A DNA stretch of 64,000 nucleotides from Phyllobacterium chamaecytisi (GCF_020164455.1 NZ_JAIQWW010000004.1:1-64000); one strand, 5' to 3'. Counted from the first letter of the stretch, positions 25,195 to 35,627 are shown. The notes: generated by a model not told the origin, from the letters alone. Made by a program: numbers and translations.

Positions 25195-26415
25195 GTGCCG
25201 GGGAAGTCTGACAATAAGGAAATGCGGGTATCTGCGGTCATTGTAGCGGCCGGACGCGGTGAACGCGCAGGCCAAAGCGTTGAAGGACCAAAGCAATACC
25301 GCAAGATTGGCGGAGAGGCCGTTCTGGCGCACACGATGCGCGCATTTCTTGATTGCCCGTTGATCGACCACGTCGTTGTGGTAATCCACAAGGAAGACAA
25401 TGCGCTGTTCGCCTTGGCTCTTGGAGATCACGCCGCAAGAGTTACTGCGGTGACAGGTGGACCAACCCGCCAGGAATCGACACGTCTCGGGCTTCTGGCT
25501 CTCAAGGAGAAAACACCGGATCACGTGTTGATTCACGACGGTGTTCGCCCCTTTATTTCGGCAGATCTGCTGGAGCGGGTCATTTTCAATCTGACCCCGC
25601 ATATCGGGGTCCTGCCGGTCCTTGCTGTGTCGGATACGTTGAAAGCTGCCGGACCGGACGCGATGGTCAGCTCAACGGTACCGCGCGCAGGCCTTTATGC
25701 AGCGCAGACTCCGCAAGCATTTCCCTATTTGCCGATCCTCAATGCGCATAACGCAGCATTTACAGCTGGCCGATCCGACTTCACGGACGATTCGGCGATC
25801 GCCGAATGGCATGGCCTGCCGGTGCGGATCGTTGAAGGATCGGCCGACAACACGAAATTGACTTGGGCAAAGGATATCGAAATGGCCGATGATCGCCTGT
25901 CGCAAAAATATTCGGCATTTCCGGACGTGCGCACCGGGAACGGTTACGATGTGCATGCTTTCGAGCCGGGCAATGGCGTGATGCTCGCCGGCGTATTCAT
26001 CGAACATGATCAAAAACTGTCCGGGCACTCGGACGCCGACGTTGCCCTGCACGCTTTGACCGACGCCCTGCTCGCAACACGCGGCGCCGGCGACATCGGC
26101 ACGCATTTTCCACCGTCCGATCCACAGTGGAAGGGCGCTGCCTCGCATATCTTCGTGGAGCATGCGGTGAAAATCGTCAAGGAAGCCGGCGGCCGGATTG
26201 CCAATGCGGATGTTACGCTGATCTGCGAAGCGCCGAAAGTAGGTCCGCACCGTGAGGCGATGACAGCAGCATTGTCAAAAATGCTGGGCATTTCCGTGGA
26301 TCGCATTTCTATCAAGGCCACGACCAATGAGAAGCTCGGTTTCATCGGTCGTAAGGAAGGCATTGCAGCCATTGCGACGGCATCTGTGATCTACCCGGGA
26401 GGGCTGCCGGAATGA
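25195..26415 (+). CDS. ispDF: Bifunctional IspD/IspF enzyme of the MEP isoprenoid pathway
   Basis: The 406-residue fusion has IspD (about 10-235; [14 protein letters not shown] nucleotide loop, GPKQY, HDGVRPF) followed by IspF (about 246-406; GNGYDVHAF with zinc ligands Asp252 and His254, [17 protein letters not shown], and TTNEKLG). IspD makes CDP-methylerythritol and IspF cyclises its phosphorylated product. The fusion is typical of alpha- and epsilonproteobacteria. GTG 25195 follows a GGAGAG site; ATG 25222 is an alternative. It is divergent from dusB across a 175-bp gap and overlaps pncC by 4 nt. Confidence 0.97.
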   Translation: MPGKSDNKEMRVSAVIVAAGRGERAGQSVEGPKQYRKIGGEAVLAHTMRAFLDCPLIDHVVVVIHKEDNALFALALGDHAARVTAVTGGPTRQESTRLGLLALKEKTPDHVLIHDGVRPFISADLLERVIFNLTPHIGVLPVLAVSDTLKAAGPDAMVSSTVPRAGLYAAQTPQAFPYLPILNAHNAAFTAGRSDFTDDSAIAEWHGLPVRIVEGSADNTKLTWAKDIEMADDRLSQKYSAFPDVRTGNGYDVHAFEPGNGVMLAGVFIEHDQKLSGHSDADVALHALTDALLATRGAGDIGTHFPPSDPQWKGAASHIFVEHAVKIVKEAGGRIANADVTLICEAPKVGPHREAMTAALSKMLGISVDRISIKATTNEKLGFIGRKEGIAAIATASVIYPGGLPE

Positions 26416-26903
26416 GCGGGCTCATCGCAGAAGCCAAGGCAATTGCGGTCCTTGAAGCCTGCCGTCGTCACGGCATTCTACTGGCCACGGCTGAATCCTG
26501 CACCGGTGGTTTGATCGCAGCGTCGCTGACTGATATCGGTGGCTCGTCAGATGTCGTGGACCGCGGGTTCGTCACCTATTCCAACGAAGCCAAGCAAGAA
26601 ATGATTGGCGTCCCGGCAGAACTGATCGCCAAACACGGTGCGGTATCTGAGGAAGTCGCTTTGGCTATGGCAACAGGCGCCCTCGCACATTCGCGCGCAG
26701 GCATTGCGGTTTCGGTAACAGGTATCGCCGGACCCGGTGGCGGTTCGGACGCCAAGCCCATAGGACTTGTCTGGTTTGGGTTGGCCCTGAAAGACAAGCC
26801 GCCGGTCGCAGCGCGCCACCTGTTTGTTGATCACGGTCGCGCATCAATCCGCAATGCCGCCGTCAATGCTGCGCTTGATATGCTTTTGCGGGCGCTACGG
26901 TAG
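26412..26903 (+). CDS. pncC: CinA C-terminal family nicotinamide-nucleotide amidohydrolase
   Basis: The 163-residue stand-alone CinA C-terminal domain has the [15 protein letters not shown] active-site segment with the conserved Ser, the [15 protein letters not shown] block and [11 protein letters not shown]. PncC deamidates NMN to nicotinate mononucleotide in NAD salvage. Its ATG overlaps the ispDF stop (ATGA), so the two are co-translated; this pairing is common in Rhizobiales. Confidence 0.95.
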   Translation: MSGLIAEAKAIAVLEACRRHGILLATAESCTGGLIAASLTDIGGSSDVVDRGFVTYSNEAKQEMIGVPAELIAKHGAVSEEVALAMATGALAHSRAGIAVSVTGIAGPGGGSDAKPIGLVWFGLALKDKPPVAARHLFVDHGRASIRNAAVNAALDMLLRALR

Positions 26904-26912
26904 GACTAACGG

Positions 26913-27146
26913 TTACGCAGCAGATGGTAATAACAGCATCAGCGCGCCTATTGCAGCAACCACAAGGCCCGGCCAATTCGCTTTCAAACCGAGAAAACGC
27001 AGACCGCGATGGCGCGGTTCAAGACCGGCAGAATCACCGTTGCGCGAATGGGATTCACTCATCTCACCGCGATAAACCGCAATTCCGGCCATATACAAAA
27101 GCCCGCAAACAACGAATAGCGCACCGATCAGTTTGGTCGTTAACAT
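26913..27146 (-). CDS. Small two-helix membrane protein of unknown function
   Basis: The 77-residue product has hydrophobic helices at about 6-25 and 58-75, with a charged middle (residues 28-53) containing MSESHSRNGDS and RHRGLRFLG. I do not recognise a family. The start is ATG 27146, 6 nt after a strong AAGGAGG site; a GTG directly upstream is less likely. It lies 75 nt after ratA on the same strand and ends convergently 9 nt from pncC. Confidence 0.6.
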   Translation of the reverse strand: MLTTKLIGALFVVCGLLYMAGIAVYRGEMSESHSRNGDSAGLEPRHRGLRFLGLKANWPGLVVAAIGALMLLLPSAA

Positions 27147-27221
27147 CACAACCTCCTTGCGATTAACGTAACGGATAGCGCGCGGTTTCGTTCCTGCGGG
27201 CGGGCCGGGCAGCGTGGCGGA

Positions 27222-27674
27222 TCACTTGCCGTAGATTGAGTCCGCTCGTTTTTCAAAAGCTTCGGTGAATTTCCTGAAGGCTATGTCGAACATCGACCCC
27301 ATGAGAAAGCCAAGCGTGCGGCTCTTGAATTCATAATCGATATAGAATTTCACTGCTGAATGTTCCGGATTTTCATCCAGGACGAATTGCCAGCGATTGT
27401 CGAGATAGCGGAATGGCCCGTCTATATATTTGGTGATGATGACTTTTTCTTCCGGCTTCAAAAGAACCTGGCTGGTGAAGGTCTCACGGATCAGCTTATA
27501 GCCGACAGTCATGTCGGCAATCAGCAACGTCTTACCATGACTTTCCTTGCGTGAACGCACTTTCAAGCTCTCGCACATCGGCAGAAATTGCGGATAAGTC
27601 TCAATATCGGCGACCAGATCAAACATCTGTTCGGCGCGATGCTTCACATGGCGGGTCGTTTCAAATTTCGGCAT
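27222..27674 (-). CDS. ratA: RatA/COQ10-type START-fold protein (ubiquinone-binding family)
   Basis: The 150-residue protein is a single START/polyketide-cyclase domain with the family's opening pattern FETTRHVKHRAEQMFDLVADIETYPQFLPMCE (shortened) and the C-terminal amphipathic helix FMGSMFDIAFRKFTEAFEKRA. Mitochondrial COQ10 and bacterial relatives bind ubiquinone and help respiration; E. coli RatA was named a toxin acting on ribosome assembly, a role not assumed here. It starts 3 nt after lipA and is probably the last core gene of the pdh-lipA operon. Confidence 0.9.
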   Translation of the reverse strand: MPKFETTRHVKHRAEQMFDLVADIETYPQFLPMCESLKVRSRKESHGKTLLIADMTVGYKLIRETFTSQVLLKPEEKVIITKYIDGPFRYLDNRWQFVLDENPEHSAVKFYIDYEFKSRTLGFLMGSMFDIAFRKFTEAFEKRADSIYGK

Positions 27675-27677
27675 CGG

Positions 27678-28643
27678 TCACGCGCGGTTTGCGTGCAGCG
27701 CCTCGCGTGCAGCCTTCAGCCTGGCGAAATCTTCACCGGCATGATGCGATGAACGTGTTAGCGGACTTGATGCTACGACCAAAAACCCCTTGGTTTTGGC
27801 GATTGTCGCATAGGATTTGAATTCGTCCGGCGTTACATAGTTCAGTACGGCGTGATGCTTGCGTGTTGGCTGCAGATACTGGCCAATCGTCATGAAATCC
27901 ACATCCGCCGAACGCAGATCATCCATCAGCTGCAGCACTTCGTTACGCTCTTCTCCAAGCCCAACCATAATGCCGGATTTTGTAAAGATCGTCGGATCAA
28001 GTTCCTTCACCCGCTGCAACAGGCGGATCGAGTGAAAGTACCGTGCGCCCGGACGAACTTTGAGATAATTGGACGGAACAGTCTCAAGATTGTGGTTGAA
28101 GACATCTGGACGGGCAGCCACGACAATTTCCAAAGCGCCTTCCTTGCGCAGGAAATCCGGTGTCAAAATCTCGATGGTCGTTCCGGGCGAAATACGGCGA
28201 ATGGCATGGATCACATCGGCAAAATGCTGCGCACCGCCATCAGCGAGATCGTCACGATCGACCGAAGTGATGACCACATGCTGCAAACCCATTTTCAAAA
28301 CGGCCTTGCCGACATTCTCCGGCTCATTCGGATCAAGCGCGGTTGGCAGACCAGTCGCGACGTTGCAGAACGCGCAGGCACGGGTGCAGATCTCGCCCAT
28401 GATCATGAATGTTGCGTGCTTCTTGTCCCAGCACTCGCCGATATTGGGGCAGCCGGCCTCTTCACACACCGTGACAAGATTGTGCGAGCGCACGATGTCA
28501 CGCGTTTCCGAATAGCCTTTCGACACGGGAGCCTTGACTCTTATCCAGTCCGGCTTCTTCAGAATCTCCGAGTCCGGGCGATGCGCTTTTTCGGGATGCC
28601 GAAGACGCCGCTTTTGATCGATCGTGTCGAGTACCGTTACCAT
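27678..28643 (-). CDS. lipA: Lipoyl synthase
   Basis: The 321-residue radical-SAM enzyme has both clusters visible: the auxiliary cluster ligands Cys60, Cys65 and Cys71 in [12 protein letters not shown], the radical-SAM ligands Cys86, Cys90 and Cys93 in CTRACAFC, and the C-terminal SSPLTRSS serine motif. It inserts two sulfurs into octanoyl groups to form lipoate. Location in the operon with pdhB and pdhC, whose lipoyl domains it modifies, makes biological sense. ATG 28643 is used; a TTG one codon earlier is unlikely. Confidence 0.98.
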   Translation of the reverse strand: MVTVLDTIDQKRRLRHPEKAHRPDSEILKKPDWIRVKAPVSKGYSETRDIVRSHNLVTVCEEAGCPNIGECWDKKHATFMIMGEICTRACAFCNVATGLPTALDPNEPENVGKAVLKMGLQHVVITSVDRDDLADGGAQHFADVIHAIRRISPGTTIEILTPDFLRKEGALEIVVAARPDVFNHNLETVPSNYLKVRPGARYFHSIRLLQRVKELDPTIFTKSGIMVGLGEERNEVLQLMDDLRSADVDFMTIGQYLQPTRKHHAVLNYVTPDEFKSYATIAKTKGFLVVASSPLTRSSHHAGEDFARLKAAREALHANRA

Positions 28644-28657
28644 CAAATTATCCTAGA

Positions 28658-28936
28658 CTAGCTTGCGGGCCTGGCTTTGCCGAAGACCCACAGAATGAGA
28701 ATTGCGCCAACTGTCGCAACGATCAGGTTTCCAAAAAAACCGTAGAAATTGAAATCCAGCAGACCTGCCAGCGTGCCGCCAACGAAAGAGCCGGCGATGC
28801 CTACAAGAATGTTGGTTAAAAGGCCATGATTACGGTTCGTTGCCTTTTCTGCGATATACCCGGCGAGGAAGCCGATAAGTAGCATTCCAAAGAAACCGAC
28901 ACCGGGCATGCCCATAATACCAACTGGCTGATCCAT
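28658..28936 (-). CDS. GlsB/YeaQ/YmgE family membrane protein
   Basis: The 92-residue protein has three short glycine-rich transmembrane helices with GFLAGYIAEKATNR, ILVGIAGSFVGGTLAGLL and GNLIVATVGAILILWVF, the pattern of the transglycosylase-associated/GlsB family. Members are often stress-induced, but their mechanism is unknown. GAGGGGAGAGAAGC precedes ATG 28936. It is 15 nt after the preceding gene and 14 nt before lipA, so it is within the operon. Confidence 0.92.
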   Translation of the reverse strand: MDQPVGIMGMPGVGFFGMLLIGFLAGYIAEKATNRNHGLLTNILVGIAGSFVGGTLAGLLDFNFYGFFGNLIVATVGAILILWVFGKARPAS

Positions 28937-28951
28937 GCTTCTCTCCCCTCG

Positions 28952-29215
28952 CTAGCGCCCTGATGCAATGGCAATTGCGCGCAACACCAAGGCCCATATA
29001 GCACCGAAAAGAAAACCACCCAACCCGCAAGCAAAGGTAACAATCCAGACACCAAGCCAACCGCCGATTGCCGTTCCGTTAATGGATATGGTGTTGCCTG
29101 AAACCAGACTCAAGGCGGACGGCACAAACCCGAGCCCAAGGCCGATCAAGGTCGACCATTTGAGGATCGCCCATGAAAGGCTGATCCAGGGTCTGCTATC
29201 CTTGATGGTGACCAA
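28952..29215 (-). CDS. Small conserved membrane protein of unknown function
   Basis: The 87-residue protein has two long hydrophobic segments (about 14-38 and 50-82) with the glycine-rich GWLGVWIVTFACGLGGFLFG. I do not recognise a named family. The start appears to be TTG 29215, 9 nt after AAGGAA; no ATG or GTG is available in the frame. It lies 21 nt after lpdA, and similar small membrane genes occur next to lpdA in related genomes from memory. Confidence 0.65.
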   Translation of the reverse strand: MVTIKDSRPWISLSWAILKWSTLIGLGLGFVPSALSLVSGNTISINGTAIGGWLGVWIVTFACGLGGFLFGAIWALVLRAIAIASGR

Positions 29216-29236
29216 GAGCCAAATTTCCTTCGTTGC

Positions 29237-30682
29237 TTACGCGTTTAACACACGGCCATAGGCATCCAGCACGCTTTCCTTCATCATTTCCGACAAAGTC
29301 GGATGCGGGAAGACAGTGTGCATCAATTCCTCTTCGGTCGTTTCGAGGTTCATGGCGACGACGAAGCCCTGGATAAGTTCCGTGACTTCCGCACCGACCA
29401 TGTGGGCGCCGATCAGCTGGCCGGTCTTTTTGTCGAAGATCGTCTTGACCAGACCCTGATCTTCGCCAAGCGCAATCGCCTTGCCGTTTGCGGCAAACGG
29501 GAAACGCCCGACGCGAATCTCGCGACCATTCTCCTTGGCCTTCGCTTCAGTGAGGCCAACGGACGCAACCTGTGGTTGGCAATAGGTACAGCCCGGAATC
29601 TTGTCCTTCTCGATAGGATGAACGCCCGGGAAGTTTGCAATCTTCTCGATACAGATCACACCTTCATGCTCAGCCTTGTGCGCGAGCATTGGTGGTCCGG
29701 CAACATCGCCAATGGCATAGACGCCGGGCACGTTGGTCCTGCCGTAACCGTCGATCACGACGCAACCACGATCGGTCTTCACGCCCAAAGCCTCGAGCCC
29801 AAGATTTTCGATATTACCCTGAACACCAACCGCCGAAATCAGTCGGTCCGCAGTGATCTTCTCTACCTTGCCGTCCTTGGTCTCGACATGTGCGGTGATT
29901 GAATTCGCGGCTTTATCGACCTTCGTCACCTTGGCGTCCGTGATGATTTTCATACCCTGCTTTTCGAACTGCTTGCGAGCGATCCCGGAGATTTCGGCAT
30001 CCTCGACAGGCATCACGTTGGACAGAAGTTCGACGACAGTCACCTCTGCACCCATGGAACGGTAGAACGACGCGAATTCGATCCCGATTGCGCCAGATCC
30101 CATAACAACAAGTGATTTAGGCATTTCCGGCGGCACCATTGCTTCGAAATAGGTCCAGATTAGCTTGCCGTCCGGCTCGATGCCCGGCAGCGCGCGCGGG
30201 CGGGCGCCAGTGGCGAGAATGATATGCTTAGCCGAATAAGTACCCTCGCCCAAAGCATTTTTCGGTAGCGGCGGTTGTGGCTCCATCGGCTTTTTCGAGG
30301 TCTTGGAGACAACGATCTCGCCGGGCTTCGACAGCTTGGCCTCTCCCCAGATCACGTCGACCTTGTTCTTCTTCATCAGGAATCCGACGCCGGCATTGAG
30401 TCTGCCCGAAACCCCGCGTGACCGCTGAACGACTGCTTTGACATCGGCGGAAATCTTTCCCTCGATGGTCAATCCGTAATCCTTGGCATGCTGGCCATAA
30501 TGAAAAATCTCTGCCGAGCGCAATAAGGCTTTGGTCGGGATACAACCCCAGTTCAGGCAGATGCCACCAAGATGTTCACGCTCGACGATTGCGGTCTTGA
30601 AACCGAGCTGTGCGGAGCGGATGGCGGTAACGTAGCCGCCCGGGCCCGAACCAATGATGATCACGTCGTAATTATTGGCCAA
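29237..30682 (-). CDS. lpdA: Dihydrolipoyl dehydrogenase (E3 of pyruvate dehydrogenase)
   Basis: The 481-residue flavoprotein has the FAD motif GSGPGGYV, the redox-active disulfide GGICLNWGCIPTKALL, an NAD-binding GSGAIGIEFA region, and the C-terminal catalytic HPTLSE. It reoxidises dihydrolipoyl groups and reduces NAD+. Compared with E. coli Lpd it carries an extra segment near residues 125-140 (SKTSKKPMEPQPPLPKN), seen in the rhizobial pdh-linked type. It is the fifth gene of the pdh operon, 17 nt after the esterase gene. Confidence 0.97.
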   Translation of the reverse strand: MANNYDVIIIGSGPGGYVTAIRSAQLGFKTAIVEREHLGGICLNWGCIPTKALLRSAEIFHYGQHAKDYGLTIEGKISADVKAVVQRSRGVSGRLNAGVGFLMKKNKVDVIWGEAKLSKPGEIVVSKTSKKPMEPQPPLPKNALGEGTYSAKHIILATGARPRALPGIEPDGKLIWTYFEAMVPPEMPKSLVVMGSGAIGIEFASFYRSMGAEVTVVELLSNVMPVEDAEISGIARKQFEKQGMKIITDAKVTKVDKAANSITAHVETKDGKVEKITADRLISAVGVQGNIENLGLEALGVKTDRGCVVIDGYGRTNVPGVYAIGDVAGPPMLAHKAEHEGVICIEKIANFPGVHPIEKDKIPGCTYCQPQVASVGLTEAKAKENGREIRVGRFPFAANGKAIALGEDQGLVKTIFDKKTGQLIGAHMVGAEVTELIQGFVVAMNLETTEEELMHTVFPHPTLSEMMKESVLDAYGRVLNA

Positions 30683-30699
30683 GACCTTGGTCCTCCTGC

Positions 30700-31338
30700 T
30701 TAAAGCTCGAGTATATCTCGAACGATGGGTGCAATGGCTTTGCCGATTGCCCGTGTATTCTCTGCATCAAGATGAACGCCATCTAATGGCGAAGTTCTGG
30801 CGACCGAGCCCGCATCGAAAAATGCACAATCAACAAGTTCAGCGGCATTCTTGTAAAAGGCAGCGAGCAGGCGTGACTGTTCGATGCCCTGTTCGAAAGT
30901 TCGTTGGAACTCCAGTTCGTCAATCGCCGTAAGCGCTGGAGGCGACATGATCAGGATCTGCGGCGCCTTTGCGTTCATTTGATACGGCGCGGTGCGGACA
31001 ATCTCGATCAACCGCTGCATACCGCGCTTGGTGCCTTGGGCATTACCACAGATAAAGTTCTTCATGTCATTGCTACCAAGCATGATGATCACGAGATCGA
31101 GCGGAAAATGCGCACCAAGTACGGTGGTCAGTGTCTTGGCGCCGTTGCGCTCGAAACCGGACAAATGGTCGTCAAAAGCCGTCGTGCGGCCATTCAAACC
31201 ATCGGTAACGACGTGAACCCCGCGCCCGAGTTCAGTTTGAAGAACCTCCGGCCAGCGATCCCCGAGCGCATGGCGACCCGAGCCATCGGGAATGTATCCC
31301 CAGGTCAGCGAGTCGCCATAGCAAAGGACCGTTTTCAT
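30700..31338 (-). CDS. SGNH/GDSL-family esterase (arylesterase-like)
   Basis: The 212-residue cytosolic protein shows the SGNH blocks: block I GDSLTWG with nucleophile Ser10, block II DGLNGRTT, block III MLGSNDMK, and block V SPLDGVHLDAEN with the catalytic Asp and His. It matches the aryl-esterase group related to TesA-like enzymes and SsAcT-type acyltransferases. The gene sits between pdhC and lpdA with gaps of 8 and 17 nt. This position is familiar from other Rhizobiales, which suggests a conserved but undefined role near acyl-CoA metabolism. Confidence 0.9.
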   Translation of the reverse strand: MKTVLCYGDSLTWGYIPDGSGRHALGDRWPEVLQTELGRGVHVVTDGLNGRTTAFDDHLSGFERNGAKTLTTVLGAHFPLDLVIIMLGSNDMKNFICGNAQGTKRGMQRLIEIVRTAPYQMNAKAPQILIMSPPALTAIDELEFQRTFEQGIEQSRLLAAFYKNAAELVDCAFFDAGSVARTSPLDGVHLDAENTRAIGKAIAPIVRDILEL

Positions 31339-31346
31339 GGCGCCCC

Positions 31347-32711
31347 TCAGACCAGCATGCCCATCGGGTTTTCGATATGACGTTTGAAGGCTTGGGCAAG
31401 TTCTGCACCCAAGGCGCCGTCAACGGCGCGGTGATCAGTCGAAAGCGTCACGGACATAACGGTTGCAACCTTGATCTCACCCTTCTTGACGACCGCCCGC
31501 TCCTCGCCCGCGCCGATCGCAAGAATGGTCGCGTGCGGCGGGTTGATGATGGCCGCAAAGTCCTTGACGCCAAACATGCCGAGATTGGACACGGCGGTTG
31601 TTCCGCCCTGATATTCCTCGGGCTTCAGCTTGCGGTCGCGAGCGCGCTTGGCAAGATCCTTCATCTCATTTGAAATGGCGGAAAGCGTCTTCTCTTCAGC
31701 CTTGCGGATGATCGGCGTGATCAGGCCTCCGGGAATGGAGACAGCGACGCCAACATCCGAATGCTTGTGCTTGACCATATTGGCTTCCGTCCAGGAGACA
31801 TTCGCCTCAGGCACATCGCGCAGCGCCAACGCCATCGCCTTGATGATCATGTCATTGACGGAGAGCTTGTAAGCTGGAACATCGCCCTTTTCCGTCTTGC
31901 GCATGGGCGAAGCGGCATTGATCTGCGCGCGAAGAGCCAAAAGTGCATCGAGCTCACAATCCACCGTCAGATAGAAATGCGGAACCGTCGACTTGGCTTC
32001 GAGCAGACGCTTGGCGATAGTCTTGCGCATGCCATCATGCGGTACGAGCTCGTAAGAGCCTTGCTCGAACAGTTTGAGCACTGCATCGTCAGACATTGGC
32101 TTCGGTGCTGCTGGCGCTGCAGCGGATGGCGCGGCTCCTGCAACGGGAGCCGCCTTGGCTCCACCACCGGAAATCGCCGCCTCGACGTCCTTCTTGATCA
32201 CACGGCCATGCGGGCCCGAACCTGTCACCGCGCCAAGATCAATACCTGCATCCTTGGCGATCCGCCGCGCAAGCGGTGACGAAAATGGACGATCGCCGGT
32301 CTTCGCAGCTGCGGAAGCTGCCGCCGGCGCTGGAGCAGCGGCCACCTGCGGTGCTTCAGCCTTCGCGGCTTCAGGTGCAGCGTCAGCCTTCTTGTCTTCT
32401 TTCGGTGCTTCCGCTTTGGCTGGCGCCGCTGCGTCACCGCCGCCTTTGGCAGCTGCCGCGACGTCCTCGCCCTCGCCCGCCAGAATGGCGATCAGCGCGT
32501 TGACCTTGACGCCTTCAGTACCGGCAGGAACAACGATCTTGGCCACAGTGCCTTCGTCAACCGCTTCGACTTCCATCGTCGCCTTGTCGGTCTCGATTTC
32601 GGCAATGACATCACCGGACGTGACCTTATCGCCTTCCTTGACCAGCCATTTGGCAAGATTGCCCTCTTCCATCGTAGGAGAAAGCGCCGGCATGGTGATA
32701 TTTATCGGCAT
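31347..32711 (-). CDS. pdhC: Dihydrolipoamide acetyltransferase (E2 of pyruvate dehydrogenase)
   Basis: The 454-residue protein has one lipoyl domain (1-80, Lys43 in ETDKATMEV), an Ala/Pro-rich linker, the peripheral-subunit-binding domain ([15 protein letters not shown] with [12 protein letters not shown]), and the catalytic domain with the active-site DHRAVDGA near the C-terminus. It transfers acetyl groups to CoA and forms the complex core. It starts 15 nt after pdhB. Confidence 0.98.
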   Translation of the reverse strand: MPINITMPALSPTMEEGNLAKWLVKEGDKVTSGDVIAEIETDKATMEVEAVDEGTVAKIVVPAGTEGVKVNALIAILAGEGEDVAAAAKGGGDAAAPAKAEAPKEDKKADAAPEAAKAEAPQVAAAPAPAAASAAAKTGDRPFSSPLARRIAKDAGIDLGAVTGSGPHGRVIKKDVEAAISGGGAKAAPVAGAAPSAAAPAAPKPMSDDAVLKLFEQGSYELVPHDGMRKTIAKRLLEAKSTVPHFYLTVDCELDALLALRAQINAASPMRKTEKGDVPAYKLSVNDMIIKAMALALRDVPEANVSWTEANMVKHKHSDVGVAVSIPGGLITPIIRKAEEKTLSAISNEMKDLAKRARDRKLKPEEYQGGTTAVSNLGMFGVKDFAAIINPPHATILAIGAGEERAVVKKGEIKVATVMSVTLSTDHRAVDGALGAELAQAFKRHIENPMGMLV

Positions 32712-32726
32712 ATCGGGTTCCTCCCC

Positions 32727-34115
32727 TTAGGCGGTGTAGGTCACAGCTTTGACGGCGTTGATGATTTCCTGAACATTAGGCAAAGCCAGCTTTTCAAGGT
32801 TTGCCGCGTAAGGCATCGGCACATCCTTGCCGGCGATTGTCAGGATCGGTGCGTCGAGATAATCGAAGGCTTGCTGCATGACGCGGGTAGCGATTTCCGT
32901 TCCAACCGAAGATTGCGGGTAGCCCTCTTCAATCGTGACGCAACGCCCCGTCTTCTTCACCGATTCAATGACTGTTGGAATGTCCATCGGCCGGATCGTC
33001 CGCAAATCGATGATTTCCGCGTCGATGCCCATCTTCGCAAGCTCGGCTTCCGCCTTCACCGTGTAATTCATGCCGATGCCGAAGGAAACGAGCGTTACGT
33101 CCTTGCCCTTCTTGTGAATGCGGGCCTTGCCGATCGGGAGAACGAAATCGTCCAGCTTCGGCACATCGAACGAGTGACCGTACAGTATTTCATTTTCGAG
33201 GAAGATTACCGGATTTGGATCGCGGATGGCAGCCTTGAGCAGGCCCTTCGCATCGGCAGCCGAATATGGCATCACGACCTTCAGACCCGGAATATGGCTG
33301 TACCAGGCGGCGTAGCACTGCGAGTGCTGGGCAGCGACCCGGGCGGCGGCGCCGCTTGGACCACGGAACACCATCGGTGCGCCCATCTGGCCGCCAGACA
33401 TATAAAGTGTCTTGGCCGCGGAATTGATGATCTGGTCGATCGCCTGCATGGCGAAGTTGAAAGTCATGAACTCGACGATCGGACGCAAACCCGTCATCGC
33501 AGCACCAACACCGACGCCGGCAAAGCCGTGTTCTGTGATCGGCGTATCAACAACGCGGCGCGGACCGAACTCGTCAAGCAAGCCCTGGGTGATCTTGTAG
33601 GCGCCCTGATATTCGGCGACTTCCTCGCCCATGATGAAGACGTTAGGGTCGCGGCGCATTTCCTCCGCCATTGCGTCGCGAAGCGCTTCGCGGACGGTGG
33701 TGGAAACCATCTCGGTTCCCTCGGGTATATCCGGGTCAGCAGCCACTTCAGCCTTAGGCGCTGCAGGAACGGATGCAGTTGGCTTTTCCGCCACAGCTTC
33801 CTGTTTCGGCGCTTCTTCCGCAGGCGCTTCAGCATTCGCCGCCTTGGGCGCGCTGGCGGCATCGGCGCTTTCGCCTTCACCAAGCAAAACGGCAATCACC
33901 GCATTGACTTTTACGTTGTCGGTGCCTTCCGGAACAAGGATCTTGCCAAGCGTTCCTTCATCGACAGCCTCGACTTCCATCGTCGCCTTGTCGGTCTCGA
34001 TCTCAGCGAGCACGTCACCGGAAGTGACCTTGTCGCCTTCTTTTTTTAGCCATTTTGACAGTTTGCCCTCTTCCATAGTCGGCGAGAGCGCGGGCATCAG
34101 AATTTCTACAGGCAT
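32727..34115 (-). CDS. pdhB: Pyruvate dehydrogenase E1 beta subunit with N-terminal lipoyl domain
   Basis: The 462-residue protein starts with its own lipoyl domain (1-80, Lys43 in ETDKATMEV) and an Ala/Glu/Pro-rich linker (about 82-135), followed by a complete E1-beta (about 140-462; [36 protein letters not shown] shortened, GHSFD). An extra lipoyl domain on E1-beta is a known alphaproteobacterial feature. AAGGGAGG precedes ATG 34115; a longer frame to 34199 overlaps pdhA and is rejected. The lipoyl domains of PdhB and PdhC are near-identical in their first 45 residues, pointing to recent duplication or gene conversion. Confidence 0.98.
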   Translation of the reverse strand: MPVEILMPALSPTMEEGKLSKWLKKEGDKVTSGDVLAEIETDKATMEVEAVDEGTLGKILVPEGTDNVKVNAVIAVLLGEGESADAASAPKAANAEAPAEEAPKQEAVAEKPTASVPAAPKAEVAADPDIPEGTEMVSTTVREALRDAMAEEMRRDPNVFIMGEEVAEYQGAYKITQGLLDEFGPRRVVDTPITEHGFAGVGVGAAMTGLRPIVEFMTFNFAMQAIDQIINSAAKTLYMSGGQMGAPMVFRGPSGAAARVAAQHSQCYAAWYSHIPGLKVVMPYSAADAKGLLKAAIRDPNPVIFLENEILYGHSFDVPKLDDFVLPIGKARIHKKGKDVTLVSFGIGMNYTVKAEAELAKMGIDAEIIDLRTIRPMDIPTVIESVKKTGRCVTIEEGYPQSSVGTEIATRVMQQAFDYLDAPILTIAGKDVPMPYAANLEKLALPNVQEIINAVKAVTYTA

Positions 34116-34128
34116 GATAGCGCCTCCC

Positions 34129-35160
34129 TTAGAGCAGAATGTCGGTGTAAAGCTCGGACGGATCCGGCTCAGGATCGGACTGGGCGAAATCGGCTGCATC
34201 GGCCACGATATCGCGAACGTCCTTGTCGATCTTCTTCAGGTCGTCCTCAGTGGACCATCCGTTTTCGATCAACCGGTGCTTCACCTGCTCTATGGGATCA
34301 TGGTCGGAGCGCATTTTCTGCACTTCGTCCTTGGAACGGTATTTGGCCGGATCCGACATGGAATGGCCGCGATACCGGTACGTCTGCATTTCAAGAATCA
34401 TCGGCCCCTTGCCGGAGCGTGCCCAGGCTGCAGCCTCTTCACCTGCAGCATTGACCGCACGCACGTCCATGCCGTCGACCTGAATTCCCGGAATATTGAA
34501 TGAAATACCGCGCTTGGAAAAATCCGTCTCGGCTGAAGCGCGCGAAACCGATGTGCCCATCGCGTAACGATTGTTCTCGATGATATAGATAACCGGCAGC
34601 TTCCACAGGGAAGCCATATTGAAGCTTTCGTAGACCTGACCCTGATTGGCAGCACCATCGCCAAAGTAAGCCAACGAAACATTGCCGTTATCACGATAGC
34701 GATTGGCGAAGGCGAGACCGGTACCGAGCGAAACCTGGGCACCGACGATGCCGTGTCCGCCGTAAAAGTGCTTCTCCTTGGAGAACATGTGCATCGAACC
34801 GCCCTTCCCCTTGGAAAGGCCGCCGCGCCGTCCTGTCAACTCCGCCATGACACCGCGCGGGCTCATGCCGCAAGCCAGCATGTGGCCATGGTCGCGATAG
34901 CCGGTGATAACCTGATCACCTTCCTTCAGCGACATTTGCATGCCGGTGACGACAGCTTCCTGACCGATGTAGAGATGGCAGAAACCACCGATGAAACCCA
35001 TACCGTAGAGCTGACCGGCCTTTTCTTCAAAGCGGCGGATCAGCAGCATGTGCCGGTAGGCTTCTAATTCTTGTTCCTTGGTGAACTGGATTGGTTTTGG
35101 TGCTTTAATAGCGGAGGTCTGCGCAGAACGCGCAGGGCTTTTTTTCGCCCTCGTGGCCAT
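34129..35160 (-). CDS. pdhA: Pyruvate dehydrogenase E1 alpha subunit
   Basis: The 343-residue protein has the thiamine-diphosphate motif [13 protein letters not shown]...NN, the [11 protein letters not shown] segment and the regulatory-loop sequence [14 protein letters not shown]. With PdhB it decarboxylates pyruvate and acetylates the lipoyl domains. It is the first gene of the operon, with GGGAGTG before ATG 35160, and is 13 nt upstream of pdhB. Confidence 0.98.
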   Translation of the reverse strand: MATRAKKSPARSAQTSAIKAPKPIQFTKEQELEAYRHMLLIRRFEEKAGQLYGMGFIGGFCHLYIGQEAVVTGMQMSLKEGDQVITGYRDHGHMLACGMSPRGVMAELTGRRGGLSKGKGGSMHMFSKEKHFYGGHGIVGAQVSLGTGLAFANRYRDNGNVSLAYFGDGAANQGQVYESFNMASLWKLPVIYIIENNRYAMGTSVSRASAETDFSKRGISFNIPGIQVDGMDVRAVNAAGEEAAAWARSGKGPMILEMQTYRYRGHSMSDPAKYRSKDEVQKMRSDHDPIEQVKHRLIENGWSTEDDLKKIDKDVRDIVADAADFAQSDPEPDPSELYTDILL

Positions 35161-35188
35161 ATCTCACTCCCTGTGAATTGGTCGCACG

Positions 35189-35216
35189 AGAATAGCAGCA
35201 GGGGCGCAACTTACAA
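35189..35216 (-). promoter_or_regulatory. Candidate sigma-70-type promoter for the pdh operon
   Basis: On the minus strand TTGTAA (35211-35216) and TATTCT (35189-35194) are 16 bp apart in the 128-bp ftsB-pdhA gap, placing the start about 22 nt before the pdhA ATG. The region between (35217-35288) is AT-rich, as expected upstream of a strong promoter. Other -10-like hexamers exist nearby, so this is one candidate. Confidence 0.4.
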
Positions 35217-35288
35217 TATGCAGAATCGAATAAGTGCTATGCAAATAAGATGTTCAAAATACAGAGAAAAACGTCGATTAACCAGAAA

Positions 35289-35627
35289 TCAGTTAATAGC
35301 TAGATCGCCGGAGCCACGCATGATAGTGACTTCGTCCGGCCGAGATACATTCAACCCCTTGCGGGCCTGTTCGTCTAGCATATCCTTCTCGATCGTACCA
35401 TCATGCATAAGTTGAACCTGGCGTTCAAGCTCGGAACGCGTTGCCTTGACCGCGTCGAGTTGCGCCTGCAGCAACTGGGTTTGCTCTTGCAGCTTGATAG
35501 TTGAATAGAGTCCGTATTCGCCATGGTATGCGTGAAAACCAAAATAGGCGAAAAACAGAGTGGAGAGCAACGGAACGATCAACCGCCCCCGTTTGGTTTT
35601 TTTTCGCTGTTTTGTCCACATTTCCAT
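35289..35627 (-). CDS. ftsB: FtsB/DivIC-type septum formation initiator
   Basis: The 112-residue protein has a short basic N-terminus, one membrane helix (about 17-35; LIVPLLSTLFFAYFGFHAYHG shortened), a coiled coil (about 43-75) and a C-terminal tail with EKDMLDEQARKGLNVSRPDE, all typical of FtsB. It bridges FtsL and FtsQ in the divisome. ATG 35627 is preferred over an upstream start at 35681; ATG 35621 is also possible. It sits between eno and pdhA, its usual place in Rhizobiales. Confidence 0.92.
   Translation of the reverse strand: MEMWTKQRKKTKRGRLIVPLLSTLFFAYFGFHAYHGEYGLYSTIKLQEQTQLLQAQLDAVKATRSELERQVQLMHDGTIEKDMLDEQARKGLNVSRPDEVTIMRGSGDLAIN

Noticed and set aside
32074-34049. Two plus-strand open frames (218 and 392 codons) over pdhC and pdhB
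   Set aside because: They arise from Ala/Pro/Glu-rich linkers read backwards; the minus-strand genes have intact domains.
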